A stretch of DNA of 64,000 bases from Bacteroidetes oral taxon 274 str. F0058 (GCA_000163695.1 GG774889.1:173670-237669); one strand, 5' to 3'. Counted from the stretch's first letter, positions 1 to 8,747 are shown. Notes: generated by a model not told the origin, from the sequence alone. Numbers and translations are program-made.

Positions 1-58
1 TATCAGTATGGCAATCTTTTTTATTCTCATTTGTTTGATTATTAATTATTGGAAAACG

Positions 59-1183
59 TTAAACCGTTTCGACGGCTTCGCATTTTTCATTAATAATCCT
101 CTCACCTTCTTCTATACGTTTCAGATGGCAGAATAGCAGTTCTCCGTTTTTGTCGTTTCTAAGGTGCATTCCGTTTCCTTGGCAGTATTTATAGGATTTG
201 CAGTCGGCGCAGATACCTGTTTTCGTCCATCTTCTGTCGCGGAAAATACCGTAACGATTTTCCCATACGTCGCGTAAATTGTCTCGATATATATTACCCT
301 GTATGAAGTTGTCTCTTAGGTTAGGGCACGCAGATATGGAGCCGTCGGCAAGTATAGAAGCCACACTTATGCCTGCACGGCAGAAAAACATATTGTCTCT
401 TACCTCCATCTCGTAATTGCCGAGATATCCCTCACAGCCATAGTTTAGGTTTATTCTCCCCTCTTTTCGGGTAGATGCTATGAAGTCGAACAGAAGCTTA
501 AACTCACGTGGCTCGAGTTGCAATTCTTTGTGTTCTGCAGCTCTGCCTATCGGGAAAACGGTGAAAATACGCCAACGGCTCACCCCCCACTCTATGAGTG
601 CCTCTTTGAACTCGTTTAGTTGTCCGTAGTTTTTTCTGTTTACACAGGTTACCACGTCAAAAGCTATGTCCGGTGTCTTTGCCAATATCTTGATACCGTT
701 TACTGCGTTCGAAAAACTTTTCGGGTTATTTCGAAGCCAATTATGGCTGTTTTCGAACCCGTCGAGACTGACGGTAATCGAACGCAGTCCCGAGTTCAAC
801 AGCGAAGCTATTTTTGTCTCGTTGAGCATCATTCCGTTGGTTACTATGCCCCAAGGGAAACCTCTTATGTATAATTGACGTCCGATTTGCTCTATATCTT
901 TGCGTAGTAGAGCTTCGCCTCCTGTGAGTACTATCATCGTATTGTTCGGCTCCAAGATGTCTGTGATACTATCTAATGCCCCAAAGAAATCTTTGGCAGG
1001 CATATCACATACCGACGAGTCTTTTTTGCAGTCGCTGCCGCAGTGCAGACAACTCAGATTGCATCGCAGAGTACATTCCCACAGTATATAATTGAGCCGA
1101 TGTATTTTAGCCTCAGCTGCCTTATATCGACTAAAAAGGCTTAGTGCCAATTTTTTACGCAGTGGTATGTCCGATATACTCAT
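59..1183 (-). CDS. Radical SAM/SPASM enzyme of the rSAM/lipoprotein pair
   Basis: This is a radical S-adenosylmethionine enzyme of about 374 residues. The N-terminal cluster motif CNLSCLHC (Cx3Cx2C, about residue 40) would hold the [4Fe-4S] cluster that cleaves SAM. A C-terminal SPASM-type region supplies further cysteines (CADCKSYKYC and a late FCH) for auxiliary clusters. It follows the lipoprotein gene with a one-base TGATG overlap, so the two are translationally coupled. The ATG at 1183 is preferred over an in-frame GTG one codon upstream. From family knowledge this matches the Bacteroidota rSAM/lipoprotein system (TIGR04133 with TIGR04134). That the lipoprotein is the substrate is inference; the chemistry is unknown. 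Confidence 0.88.
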   Translation of the reverse strand: MSISDIPLRKKLALSLFSRYKAAEAKIHRLNYILWECTLRCNLSCLHCGSDCKKDSSVCDMPAKDFFGALDSITDILEPNNTMIVLTGGEALLRKDIEQIGRQLYIRGFPWGIVTNGMMLNETKIASLLNSGLRSITVSLDGFENSHNWLRNNPKSFSNAVNGIKILAKTPDIAFDVVTCVNRKNYGQLNEFKEALIEWGVSRWRIFTVFPIGRAAEHKELQLEPREFKLLFDFIASTRKEGRINLNYGCEGYLGNYEMEVRDNMFFCRAGISVASILADGSISACPNLRDNFIQGNIYRDNLRDVWENRYGIFRDRRWTKTGICADCKSYKYCQGNGMHLRNDKNGELLFCHLKRIEEGERIINEKCEAVETV

Positions 1184-1617
1184 CACTTCTTATTTAGCTT
1201 AATGTCTATGTTTTTGTGATTTTCTCCGTAATTCCATTTACCATCGCTGCCCTTGAATTCACTCTTTTTGAATTTCACCACCGTGTCGAGGTTGGCGTAC
1301 TGTCCGTTGACAGAGCCGTCCGTGTCTTCGAATTTAAGGGTAAATGATGTATCCTTAGGAAACGTTACGTCTCTTACGATACCATACGAACCGTCTGCTT
1401 TGGTAAAAGCGGTATCACCACCCATAGAAACTCTGATATTCTCTATCGGCTTGCCTGTTCCGTTGTCGGTAACCTTGCCGTCGACTACATATCGGGCAGA
1501 CGGAGTGCCGTATTCTACGGGTTGCACCATACTGCACGAAGAGCTACTAAACAGTCCTACGACGGCAGCTATCAGAGCACTGTATTTTTTGAGAAATTTG
1601 ATTTTTAACTTTTTCAT
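1183..1617 (-). CDS. Small lipoprotein partner of the radical SAM enzyme
   Basis: The protein has 144 residues. It starts with a basic n-region and a hydrophobic stretch ending in a lipobox-like SSSC, so it should be lipid-anchored at the envelope. The mature part contains a carboxypeptidase-regulatory-like beta-sandwich signature (DGKVTDNGTGKPIENIRV, then ADGSYG). It is the first gene of a two-gene operon, and its stop codon overlaps the start of the radical SAM gene. It is probably the partner or substrate of that enzyme. Residues that might be modified cannot be picked out. A simple lipoprotein with an unrelated role is possible, but the tight coupling argues against that. Confidence 0.82.
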   Translation of the reverse strand: MKKLKIKFLKKYSALIAAVVGLFSSSSCSMVQPVEYGTPSARYVVDGKVTDNGTGKPIENIRVSMGGDTAFTKADGSYGIVRDVTFPKDTSFTLKFEDTDGSVNGQYANLDTVVKFKKSEFKGSDGKWNYGENHKNIDIKLNKK

Positions 1618-1705
1618 AACTTTATCTTGTTTATTTTTAGAGGTTATATTGTATTCGTATAATACGACATTTTATTGTTTTTCATATCCTTGTACTATAC
1701 TCTTG

Positions 1706-1713
1706 CAAAGGTA
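1706..1713 (-). promoter_or_regulatory. Promoter -7 box for the lipoprotein/rSAM operon
   Basis: Read on the minus strand this is TACCTTTG, a perfect TAnnTTTG box of the Bacteroidota primary sigma factor. It lies about 90 bases upstream of the lipoprotein start. No clear -33 TTTG is seen. Confidence 0.6.
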
Positions 1714-1860
1714 TAAAATATATTGCTAAAAGTCACATATATAAGACCGAAAAAATGCAAAATGTTGCAGGTATACAAAGAAAATTTCTTCCTATACGGC
1801 AAAATACCTGTGAAAATAGACCAAACAGTTAGGATACGCACGGTGGGCTATCCAGCCGCT

Positions 1861-3030
1861 CTACTCCACTTTCCTTGTTACTATAAGCAAATTCAGCAGG
1901 CTGATAGCCGCAAGCAGCGCTAAGGCGGTAGCTATGACTACGGCAGCGACACCTACCGTCGGTTCACTGTCGAGTACTCTTACGATACGCGACATATACA
2001 GTGGACGAAGGGCGAATACCGTAAGCACCGACAGCAGCGTTACAGCAGTATTGACGATGCTCGTCAGCGAGAAGTAAAACCCTACGACGGCTCGTCGGGG
2101 ATAGCCCGCCAGACGCAGGTTACCGATTTTTTCTCTGTTTTTCTGCAAGATAAGATATATGCTCAGCACAAGTATGGCAAACGACAGAGCGAAGATAACG
2201 ATACCTATCAGTAGGCATACGACGAAGGCTACCCGCAGGAAGTATGCCATACGCCCCACGGATTGGTTTTCGCCCTCTATCTTGTAGCCGTTGTCGCGGA
2301 AGAAGGTAGCTATCGCAGGGTCGGTGATGTTCGATATCTCCACTATCAGACGTGCAGGGAGCATTCGCTTGTCGGGGGCGAAGCGGTTGTTTGCCCACGT
2401 CATAAACTCCTGGGGCACGAGTATGGTGTTTATCCTGTTCGAAAAACCGACGATACCGCCTTCGAACTTCTCTACCGTGCCGTTGCCGGCTATGTTGAGA
2501 TCGAAACGCACCATTTGTACCGTGCCGCCCGATATGCTCGGCATCTTACGTGAGGTGGCGAAGCCGAAGTTGTACAGGTCGAGGTAGTTTTGCGGTACTA
2601 TGATGGGGACGAACCTTTTCTGCGGGTCGAAGTGCCACTTATCGCTCCGTATGTCTATGAATTCTGTGGGTATTGCCTCGAAAAAGAGGTCGGCTCCGAA
2701 GTTTATACCCGCAGCCGAGATGCCTCCGTAGACCTCGAACTGCGACGAGGTGAAGCTACCTACTTTGCCGACGAAACTCTGACTCTCGAGCCGGGCTATC
2801 TCTTCGGGAGAGAACCCCGAGGAGCCTACCAGAGAGTTGAGGGTAGAGACATTTTTGGTTATCACGAAGTAGTCTTTTTTCATGATACTGTCTTTGCCGT
2901 CGAATATGGGGCGGACGTCGAGATATAGCTGTATCGAGAGCAGCACTATGGTCAGTCCTGCGAAGTTGGCGATGGCGAAACCGACGAGTTGTGCCTTGCT
3001 GATGTTTTGTCGTAATAGTTTTCGGAGCAT
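1861..3030 (-). CDS. FtsX-like ABC permease family membrane protein
   Basis: A membrane protein of 389 residues. One transmembrane segment lies near the N-terminus (about residues 15-35), followed by a large extracytoplasmic domain of about 220 residues. Three more hydrophobic segments sit in the C-terminal third, with the NREKIGNLRLAGYPRRAV loop typical of FtsX/MacB-type permeases between the first two. The start at 3030 (MLRKLLRQ) is chosen because a longer reading would begin inside the promoter box at 3050-3057. No ATPase gene is adjacent, so the partner is probably elsewhere. The substrate is unknown. Confidence 0.75.
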   Translation of the reverse strand: MLRKLLRQNISKAQLVGFAIANFAGLTIVLLSIQLYLDVRPIFDGKDSIMKKDYFVITKNVSTLNSLVGSSGFSPEEIARLESQSFVGKVGSFTSSQFEVYGGISAAGINFGADLFFEAIPTEFIDIRSDKWHFDPQKRFVPIIVPQNYLDLYNFGFATSRKMPSISGGTVQMVRFDLNIAGNGTVEKFEGGIVGFSNRINTILVPQEFMTWANNRFAPDKRMLPARLIVEISNITDPAIATFFRDNGYKIEGENQSVGRMAYFLRVAFVVCLLIGIVIFALSFAILVLSIYLILQKNREKIGNLRLAGYPRRAVVGFYFSLTSIVNTAVTLLSVLTVFALRPLYMSRIVRVLDSEPTVGVAAVVIATALALLAAISLLNLLIVTRKVE

Positions 3031-3049
3031 ATCGATAGCGATTTTTTTG

Positions 3050-3057
3050 CAAAGATA
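3050..3057 (-). promoter_or_regulatory. Promoter -7 box for the FtsX-like gene
   Basis: TATCTTTG on the minus strand, about 20 bases upstream of the chosen start codon at 3030. This implies a very short leader and rules out the longer in-frame start at 3060. Confidence 0.6.
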
Positions 3058-3060
3058 CAA

Positions 3061-3490
3061 TAAAATTGTTTTTAGTAATAGTAGTATATGACTTTATGTT
3101 TGCATACTATAAACTGTTTATTTTTTTAGAGACAAAAGCAAAACATATTTTTATTATTATTCTATATTTTTTGTATAAAAAAACACAAACACTTATTTGT
3201 TTTTATTTTGTTTTTCGAGTAAATTATTAACATAATTTGCAGTTCAAAAATAATAATACGCCATATCTTACTGAAAAAAGGCAACCGCCTACGGTCATTT
3301 TACTCGTTTTCTGCCAATTCACGCTTAGAAATTACCTCTAAAAAGCCGATATTTACCGAAAATATTTGTTGTACGAGATATTCTGCTACGACAGCAAAGA
3401 TAAAAAAGTTTTGGTTTGTCGATGACATAATAAAAAACCGAGATACCGACGCCCCTTAAAAAATAATAGGTACAATCGATAAAAATTGAT
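3061..3490. other. AT-rich divergent intergenic region
   Basis: About 430 bases between two divergently transcribed genes. It is AT-rich with homopolymer runs and no convincing reading frame on either strand. Apart from the flanking promoter boxes I see no defined element in it. Confidence 0.5.
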
Positions 3491-3498
3491 TATCTTTG
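3491..3498 (+). promoter_or_regulatory. Promoter -7 box for the M49 peptidase gene
   Basis: TATCTTTG, 46 bases upstream of the ATG at 3544. An in-frame ATG at 3496 lies inside this box and so cannot be the start. Confidence 0.65.
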
Positions 3499-3543
3499 CG
3501 CGTTATAAAATACATTTACATACAACTAAAAAAGTATTGTTTT

Positions 3544-5589
3544 ATGAAGAAATCGTTTTTTGTTATTATGGCAGCATTTACACTGTTTTCTTGCGGCGAA
3601 AAGGCTTATGTATCAGACCTGAAGACGCCGTCTATCGATGAGTTCGACTATAAGGTAGAGGAGTTTGCCGATATGGGTATCCTTCGCTACAGAGTGCCCG
3701 ATATAGAGTCGCTCTCTACCGCTCAGAAAGAACTTCTCTACTATCTTACAGAAGCTGCTTTACAGGGTCGCGACATACTTTACGACCAAAATTGCAAGTG
3801 GAATCTCCCTATCCGCCGTGCTCTGGAGGCAGTCTATACGAATACCAAAGACCGAACTTCCGACAACTTCAAGGGCTTGGAGCTCTATCTGAAAGAGGTT
3901 TGGGTATCGAACGGTATTCATCATCATTACTCTGGCGATAAGTTTACGCCGCACTTCGAGCAAAGCTATTTCGTCGACGAGGTAAGTAAGGTGCCCGCCG
4001 AGGCTCTCCACCTGCAAAAAGGACAGACTGTCGACGGTCTGTTGGCAGATATATTGCCCGTTATCTTCGATCCCAAACTATATGCCAAGAAGACCAATCA
4101 GGCATCGGGCGTAGACCTTATAGCAACGTCGGCAGGCAATTATTACGACGGAGGTATTACTCAGAAAGAGGCTGAAGAGTTCTATGCCAAGATGAAAGAC
4201 ACCACCGACCGCCAACCCGTTATGTACGGGCTGAACTCTAAGCTGGTAAAACGCGACGGTGTAGTCTCCGAAGAGGTCTACCGCATCGGAGGGCTCTATT
4301 CGACTGCTCTGGAAAAGGTCGTTTATTGGCTGCAAAAAGCTGCCGCCGTTGCCGAAAACAAGGCACAGAAGGCAGCTATCGACAAACTGATACAATTCTA
4401 CAAGAGCGGTAGTCTCAAAGACTTCGACGCCTACTCTATCCTATGGGTAAACGATACCGCTTCGCAGATAGACGTTGTAAACGGCTTCATCGAAAGCTAC
4501 GGCGACCCGCTCGGTATGAAAGCCAGCTGGGAGTCGCTGGTAAACTTCAAGAACATGGAGGCTACCAAACGTACCGAAATCATCAGTGCCAACGCACAGT
4601 GGTTCGAGCGTAACTCGCCTGCCGAAGACCGCTTCAAGAAAGATAATGTAAAGGGTATCACTGCCAAAGTCATCACCGCCGCCATCCTTGCAGGCGACTG
4701 CTACCCCACTACTCCTATCGGTATCAATCTGCCCAACTCGAATTGGATACGTGCCGAACACGGCTCCAAGTCGGTAACCATCGAGAACCTCACCGAAGCA
4801 TACAGCCAAGTAGCCAAAGGCAACGGCTTTGCCGAAGAGTTCTACTGGAGCCCCGCCGAGGTAGAGCTTGTAAACAAATACTCCAACCTTACGAGCAACC
4901 TGCATACCGACCTGCACGAGTGTCTGGGACACGCCTCGGGCAAGCTGCTGCCGGGTGTAGACCCCGATGCTCTGAAAGCATACGGCTCCACTATCGAAGA
5001 GGGACGTGCCGACCTGTTTGCTCTCTACTTTATGGGCGACCGTAAAATGGTCGAACTCGGTCTATTGCCCGACACCAACGCCTACAAAGCAGAGTACTAT
5101 ACATATCTTACAAACGGTCTGCTTACACAGCTCACCCGCATAGTACCGGGCAACAATATCGAAGAGGCTCACATGCGAAACCGTCAGATGATAGCCCGCT
5201 GGGTGCTGGAGAGATCCAAAGACGACAAGGCGGTCGAAATGGTCGAAAGAGACGGCGGTAAAATGTTCGTTAAGGTAAACGACTACAAAAAGATAAAACA
5301 GCACTTCGGCGAACTCTTGGCGCTGGTACAGCTCATAAAATCTACGGGCGATTACCGTGCTGCACACGACTTGGTCGAAAACTACGGCGTACGCGTCGAT
5401 AACGCTATCAACCGACAGATACGCGACCGCTACGCACAGCTCAATATCAAACCTTACAAAGGTTTTGTAAACCCCGTATATACGCCCGTTTACGACAAAC
5501 ACGGTAAATTCGTCGACATCAAAATCGACTATACCGAAGGCTTCGCCGAGCAGCACCTACGCTATTCTCGCGACTACTCAAACCTATAA
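3544..5589 (+). CDS. Dipeptidyl peptidase III-like zinc metallopeptidase (M49)
   Basis: The protein has about 681 residues. It begins with a lipoprotein-type signal (FTLFSCG), so it is probably a periplasmic or outer-membrane-anchored enzyme. The M49 zinc motif HExxGH is present as HECLGH at about residues 458-463. The second motif is EEGRAD at about residues 485-490, close to the family's EECRAD. M49 enzymes remove dipeptides from peptide N-termini, which suits an amino-acid-fermenting or peptide-scavenging bacterium. The start at 3544 is set by the promoter just upstream and by the signal peptide. It is a single-gene unit closed by a strong hairpin terminator. Confidence 0.92.
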   Translation: MKKSFFVIMAAFTLFSCGEKAYVSDLKTPSIDEFDYKVEEFADMGILRYRVPDIESLSTAQKELLYYLTEAALQGRDILYDQNCKWNLPIRRALEAVYTNTKDRTSDNFKGLELYLKEVWVSNGIHHHYSGDKFTPHFEQSYFVDEVSKVPAEALHLQKGQTVDGLLADILPVIFDPKLYAKKTNQASGVDLIATSAGNYYDGGITQKEAEEFYAKMKDTTDRQPVMYGLNSKLVKRDGVVSEEVYRIGGLYSTALEKVVYWLQKAAAVAENKAQKAAIDKLIQFYKSGSLKDFDAYSILWVNDTASQIDVVNGFIESYGDPLGMKASWESLVNFKNMEATKRTEIISANAQWFERNSPAEDRFKKDNVKGITAKVITAAILAGDCYPTTPIGINLPNSNWIRAEHGSKSVTIENLTEAYSQVAKGNGFAEEFYWSPAEVELVNKYSNLTSNLHTDLHECLGHASGKLLPGVDPDALKAYGSTIEEGRADLFALYFMGDRKMVELGLLPDTNAYKAEYYTYLTNGLLTQLTRIVPGNNIEEAHMRNRQMIARWVLERSKDDKAVEMVERDGGKMFVKVNDYKKIKQHFGELLALVQLIKSTGDYRAAHDLVENYGVRVDNAINRQIRDRYAQLNIKPYKGFVNPVYTPVYDKHGKFVDIKIDYTEGFAEQHLRYSRDYSNL

Positions 5590-5611
5590 CGACTATCGGG
5601 TACGGACAATA

Positions 5612-5646
5612 AATAAGGGCGTTCCCAGTAACGGAACGCCCTTATT
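5612..5646. terminator. Bidirectional hairpin terminator
   Basis: A perfect 14-bp stem (AATAAGGGCGTTCC with its complement) around a 7-base loop, between two convergent genes. T-rich sequence flanks both sides, so it can serve the M49 peptidase and the toxin gene. Confidence 0.8.
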
Positions 5647-5662
5647 GTTTGTCGAAATGTTT

Positions 5663-5941
5663 TTATTTTTCACCATAGTGCCCGTATGCGGAGATAATTC
5701 GTACTATCTTTTGGTCTTCAAAAATCTCATATACAAGCCGATGTTTATCGTTTATCTTCCTTGCGTAAGTGGTAGTACTATAGTTTTTCAAAGCGTGAGG
5801 TTTTCCTGTGCCTGTTTTCGGCGTAGTAGACAGCTCGGCGTGTAGTATGGCTATCTTTTTTACAAGTTGTTTTTGTCCCGAAGCCTTATGTTTTTCAATA
5901 TCGGCGATAGCCTTTTCGTAAAACTCGATTATATATGCCAT
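5663..5941 (-). CDS. yoeB: YoeB/Txe-family mRNA interferase toxin
   Basis: A toxin of 92 residues. The C-terminal half matches the YoeB/Txe pattern: GKPHALKNY, then YARKINDKHRLVYE, then a terminal SAYGHYG. The conserved Arg, His and the late His/Tyr of the RelE fold are present. These toxins cleave mRNA at the ribosome when freed from their antitoxin. It sits three bases downstream of the antitoxin gene in the usual antitoxin-toxin order. The N-terminus (IEFYEKAIADIEKHK) also fits the family. The reading frame looks intact. Confidence 0.88.
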   Translation of the reverse strand: MAYIIEFYEKAIADIEKHKASGQKQLVKKIAILHAELSTTPKTGTGKPHALKNYSTTTYARKINDKHRLVYEIFEDQKIVRIISAYGHYGEK

Positions 5942-5944
5942 CGT

Positions 5945-6166
5945 TTATACGGAAAATAGTTTCTTTTGTTCTGATGGCGTAAGTCTCTTTACCTTGCTTT
6001 TTTTTGCTTTGTCGAGCATAGAATAAAACTCTTTTTCGCTCATTTCGGTATCGTCTTTTACCTTATGGCGCAAATCGACTTTAAAGGATACATTCCACGC
6101 TTCGGCAAGTGTTTTTAGTACGCTCAGATGTTCCTTTTTGGAAATTTCTAATGTTACGGTTGCCAT
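5945..6166 (-). CDS. Antitoxin of the YoeB-type module
   Basis: The protein has 73 residues. The N-terminal half (ATVTLEISKKEHLSVLKTLAEAW) looks like a short beta strand plus helix used for dimerisation and DNA binding. The charged C-terminal tail, rich in Lys and Glu, would wrap the toxin. It is not a canonical YefM, but its position directly before a YoeB-type toxin and its size make an antitoxin role clear. As in other modules it would be expected to repress its own promoter, alone or with toxin. A -7 box lies about 40 bases upstream. Confidence 0.78.
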   Translation of the reverse strand: MATVTLEISKKEHLSVLKTLAEAWNVSFKVDLRHKVKDDTEMSEKEFYSMLDKAKKSKVKRLTPSEQKKLFSV

Positions 6167-6205
6167 AATATTTAATGATTAAAAAAGTGTAATGAATTTG
6201 TACTA

Positions 6206-6213
6206 CAAAAGTA
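6206..6213 (-). promoter_or_regulatory. Promoter -7 box for the toxin-antitoxin operon
   Basis: TACTTTTG on the minus strand, 40 bases upstream of the antitoxin start. The surrounding ACTAC/GTAGT symmetry could form part of an autoregulatory operator. Confidence 0.55.
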
Positions 6214-6256
6214 GTAAAAAATATCGTACGGTTATAACAATCGATATTAACTTACG

Positions 6257-6385
6257 TCAGTCGTCAGGAAAAATGACATAACGCTTACGAAGAGCCTTCA
6301 CTATATTCAGAGGCAAGCATCTTGCAAATAGGTCGGAACGTAGAGCCGGTTCTAATTTATATAGAATAGCCTCATTTTTGTCCAT
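6257..6385 (-). CDS. Possible 42-residue small protein
   Basis: An ATG-started frame of 42 codons in the region between the antitoxin gene and the DUF1573 gene. The peptide (starting MDKNEAILYKLEPALRS and ending RYVIFPDD) has a normal amino-acid mix, unlike the low-complexity frames nearby. I do not recognise it. It could be a small gene, the tail of a degraded gene, or chance. Confidence 0.25.
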   Translation of the reverse strand: MDKNEAILYKLEPALRSDLFARCLPLNIVKALRKRYVIFPDD

Positions 6386-6531
6386 TATGCCTACTTTTTT
6401 GCGAGTTTTCGGTCTTCGGATAGATAATATCGATATTTTTCAGCCGCCGATACCTCGTAATTAAATCATAATACTTCGAAAATGAATTGAAAAAGATAAC
6501 CTCCGTTTCAAAAATATTTTTTACTTTTGCA

Positions 6532-6539
6532 CTGTTGTT
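6532..6539 (+). promoter_or_regulatory. Promoter -7 box for the DUF1573 gene
   Basis: TACTTTTG, 59 bases upstream of the ATG at 6598. Confidence 0.6.
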
Positions 6540-6597
6540 TAGTCAAAGACAAGCAACGACATATATGATTGAATATTAATTTTAAAATAAAAGATAT

Positions 6598-7110
6598 ATG
6601 AAAAAATTATTTTTATTGTCCGTAGTGGCATTGCTTAGCGTATCGCTATTGGCACAGGAGAAAAAAATGGTGGAATTCGCAAAGACCGTATACGACTTTG
6701 GCACAGTAGCTGAGGGAAGCGGCAGTGGCGGTATTATCTCCACTACTTTCAGTTTCAAAAATCTCGGCTCATCGCCTATCTTTATCGAGAATGCACGGAC
6801 TTCGTGCGGCTGCACTACTCCCAAGGTAGACCTTACCAAACCGATAGCACCGGGTGAGGTAGGTCAGATACCCGTTGCTTACAATACCAACGGTCGTCCG
6901 GGTTCGTTCAACAAGGAGGTTACTATTACATTCAAAAACGCTGCCGGCGAGACATCGGTAGAGAAAATTTATATCAAAGGCAGAGTTACTGCCAAAGGTT
7001 CTCAGAATGTCGAGCCCGAAGCACGTGAAGACGAACCGAAGAGCGATATGTCCAAACAACAAGAAAGGTCTGCCCGAAAAACTAAAAAAGTAAATGAAGA
7101 TATAAGATAA
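6598..7110 (+). CDS. DUF1573 domain exported protein
   Basis: The protein has 170 residues. It carries a cleavable signal peptide (KKLFLLSVVALLSVSLLAQ), then a DUF1573 domain, an Ig-like (ASH/MSP-type) fold found widely in Bacteroidota. The family hallmark SCGCTTP is at about residues 62-68. The last 35 residues are charged and look disordered. The molecular role of the family is not established; secretion to the periplasm or cell surface is likely. It is a single-gene unit with its own promoter and a downstream hairpin terminator. Confidence 0.82.
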   Translation: MKKLFLLSVVALLSVSLLAQEKKMVEFAKTVYDFGTVAEGSGSGGIISTTFSFKNLGSSPIFIENARTSCGCTTPKVDLTKPIAPGEVGQIPVAYNTNGRPGSFNKEVTITFKNAAGETSVEKIYIKGRVTAKGSQNVEPEAREDEPKSDMSKQQERSARKTKKVNEDIR

Positions 7111-7130
7111 ATCTCTGACTTATCGAATAA

Positions 7131-7164
7131 AAAAGAGGCTGATTATCGATGATTAGCCTCTTTC
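7131..7164 (+). terminator. Hairpin terminator after the DUF1573 gene
   Basis: The stem AAAGAGGCT/AGCCTCTTT encloses a 14-base loop and is followed by TTTCTTTAG. It lies between two convergent genes and may act in both directions. Confidence 0.7.
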
Positions 7165-7210
7165 TTTAGTTTGTCCTACTGCAAAAAGCAAACATTTGGA
7201 AAGATTGCAT

Positions 7211-7591
7211 CTACACCTCCCACTGCTTCATTACCTCGAATCCTTTGTTTGCGAAATACTCTGCCAGATACTCCTGCTCAGTCTGTCCCGGTGTGGGGAT
7301 AAGCGTTGCACGGTTGATACCCAAGGCGTACAAGTCCATCAGAGTGGAGTAGCCACTGCGACAGTAGATATTGTCGGCATTCTGAAGTACGAAAGCCAGG
7401 TCCGTATCGTCGAGGTGCGATACTACATCTACACCGTATATCTGTCGATGGCGGACGGTGTCGGCAGGTTTCCCTTCTACGATGAGGCTCTTCTCGGCTT
7501 TTCGGGCAAAAAGCTTCAACAATCGCTCTTGCAATATGGTGCGGTGGGGTTCCAGACCCGATATCACTGCCACGTTTCGGTAAATATCCAT
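7211..7591 (-). pseudogene. C-terminal remnant of a MurG-like glycosyltransferase
   Basis: The 126-residue product corresponds only to the C-terminal UDP-sugar-binding domain of a MurG-like GT-B glycosyltransferase. It begins at VAVISGLEPHR, the first strand of that domain. It then carries the donor-binding segment CRSGYSTLMDLYALG and the PTPGQTEQEYLAEY stretch. Family members have about 350 residues, so the N-terminal acceptor domain (over 200 residues) is missing. Only 12 bases separate its ATG from the stop codon of the upstream metallo-hydrolase. A deletion has probably fused the two loci. It cannot be an active GT-B enzyme alone. Confidence 0.7.
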
Positions 7592-7603
7592 AATATTGAT
7601 GCC

Positions 7604-8245
7604 TTAAAAGAACGGGTTACTCTCTATCTCTCTGCCGATGGTGGTAGTCGGTCCGTGTCCGGGATATACTTTCGTATCGGGGGGCAGGGTGAACAGTTTT
7701 TGGCGTATACCGCTCGTCAGCAGATCGAAGTCGCCTCCCGGCAGGTCGGTACGTCCTATTGAGCCTGCAAACAGCACGTCGCCCGCTATCAGTATGCCGT
7801 CTTGTGCACAGTAGAGGCATACACTGCCCGCAGAGTGTCCCGGCACCGATATAACGCTCAGAGTGGCGTTGCCGAGCTTTATTTCGTCGCCCTCGGCGAT
7901 GTATCCGCCCAGTGGCTGAGCCTCCACACGTTCGGGGATACCGAATATCATTGCCTGCGAGGTGAGGTTGTCGATGAGTTTCTCGTCGTTGCGGTCTGCA
8001 CGAGGCAGTACGCCGTACTCGGCGGCAGCCCAGGCGTTGCCGAACTGGTGGTCGAGGTGCAGGTGGGTATTGAGCAGATATTTTACTTTCAGTCTGTTGT
8101 CGTCGATGAACTTTTTCAGCTCTCTACGCTCCGTCTCGTACAGACAACCGCAGTCTACGATAGCGGCTTCGAGTGTGGTCTCGTCATATACGACAAGAGT
8201 GTTTTCCATAAACGGATTGAAAACAAAGTTTTTTACACTAAGCAT
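7604..8245 (-). CDS. MBL-fold metallo-hydrolase (glyoxalase II-like)
   Basis: The protein has 213 residues. The metallo-beta-lactamase motif THLHLDH is near residue 60. Further metal ligands are visible in VPGHSAGSVCLY, in LIAGDVLF and in the final VYPGHGPTT. The layout is that of small hydroxyacylglutathione hydrolase-like proteins, which hydrolyse thioesters with two metal ions. The true substrate in this group is generally unknown. A -7 box lies 30 bases upstream, and the truncated glycosyltransferase follows in the same direction. Confidence 0.88.
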   Translation of the reverse strand: MLSVKNFVFNPFMENTLVVYDETTLEAAIVDCGCLYETERRELKKFIDDNRLKVKYLLNTHLHLDHQFGNAWAAAEYGVLPRADRNDEKLIDNLTSQAMIFGIPERVEAQPLGGYIAEGDEIKLGNATLSVISVPGHSAGSVCLYCAQDGILIAGDVLFAGSIGRTDLPGGDFDLLTSGIRQKLFTLPPDTKVYPGHGPTTTIGREIESNPFF

Positions 8246-8274
8246 CTTTTTGGTCTCTTATTTTTATTTTTCGG

Positions 8275-8282
8275 CAAAAGTA
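8275..8282 (-). promoter_or_regulatory. Promoter -7 box for the metallo-hydrolase gene
   Basis: TACTTTTG on the minus strand, 30 bases upstream of the start codon at 8245. Confidence 0.55.
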
Positions 8283-8387
8283 CTAATTATTTCCTTAATG
8301 GTATTGATGGAAAAATATGTGAAAAAGAGCCGAAAAACCTTTATGTTTTTATTTCCCTTCCCCACGTATTGATAGAACACCTCCGAA

Positions 8388-8747
8388 TTACACTCCCAAT
8401 ACGGTACGTGCGTCGATATTTAGCTTGTGGCTTATCTTTCGGGCAATCTTCAATGTTGGTTCGCTTTTGCCTGTTATATAGTCACTTATTCTCGAAGGAC
8501 TTACGTCCAATATTTTTGAGAGCTCTACCTGTGTTATATTCATTTCGAACATACGCAGACGCAAAACGTCTGATAGTGTCGGTTCGCCTATCGAGAAGTG
8601 TGTATCGGAGTAATCTGCTACCATATTTGAGAGCAGTTCCAGTTCTATACTGTTTGGGTCGGTCGTCGGGGTATTGTCGTCTACCAGAGGCAGTAGCTCT
8701 TCTACCCTGTGCAAAGCCCATTCGTATTGTTGTTGTGTCTGTATCAT
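8388..8747 (-). CDS. higA: HigA-like XRE regulator/antitoxin, now orphan
   Basis: The protein has 119 residues. The C-terminal half is a clear XRE helix-turn-helix (TQVELSKILDVSPSRISDYITG). The N-terminal half (QQQYEWALHRVEELLPLVDD) is typical of HigA-type antitoxins with an N-terminal toxin-binding helix. Such proteins bind the toxin HigB and repress the operon. Here the toxin gene just upstream survives only as its last ~33 codons (see 8770-8880). The regulator is therefore either a free-standing DNA-binding protein or an anti-toxin for a relative encoded elsewhere. Confidence 0.82.
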   Translation of the reverse strand: MIQTQQQYEWALHRVEELLPLVDDNTPTTDPNSIELELLSNMVADYSDTHFSIGEPTLSDVLRLRMFEMNITQVELSKILDVSPSRISDYITGKSEPTLKIARKISHKLNIDARTVLGV

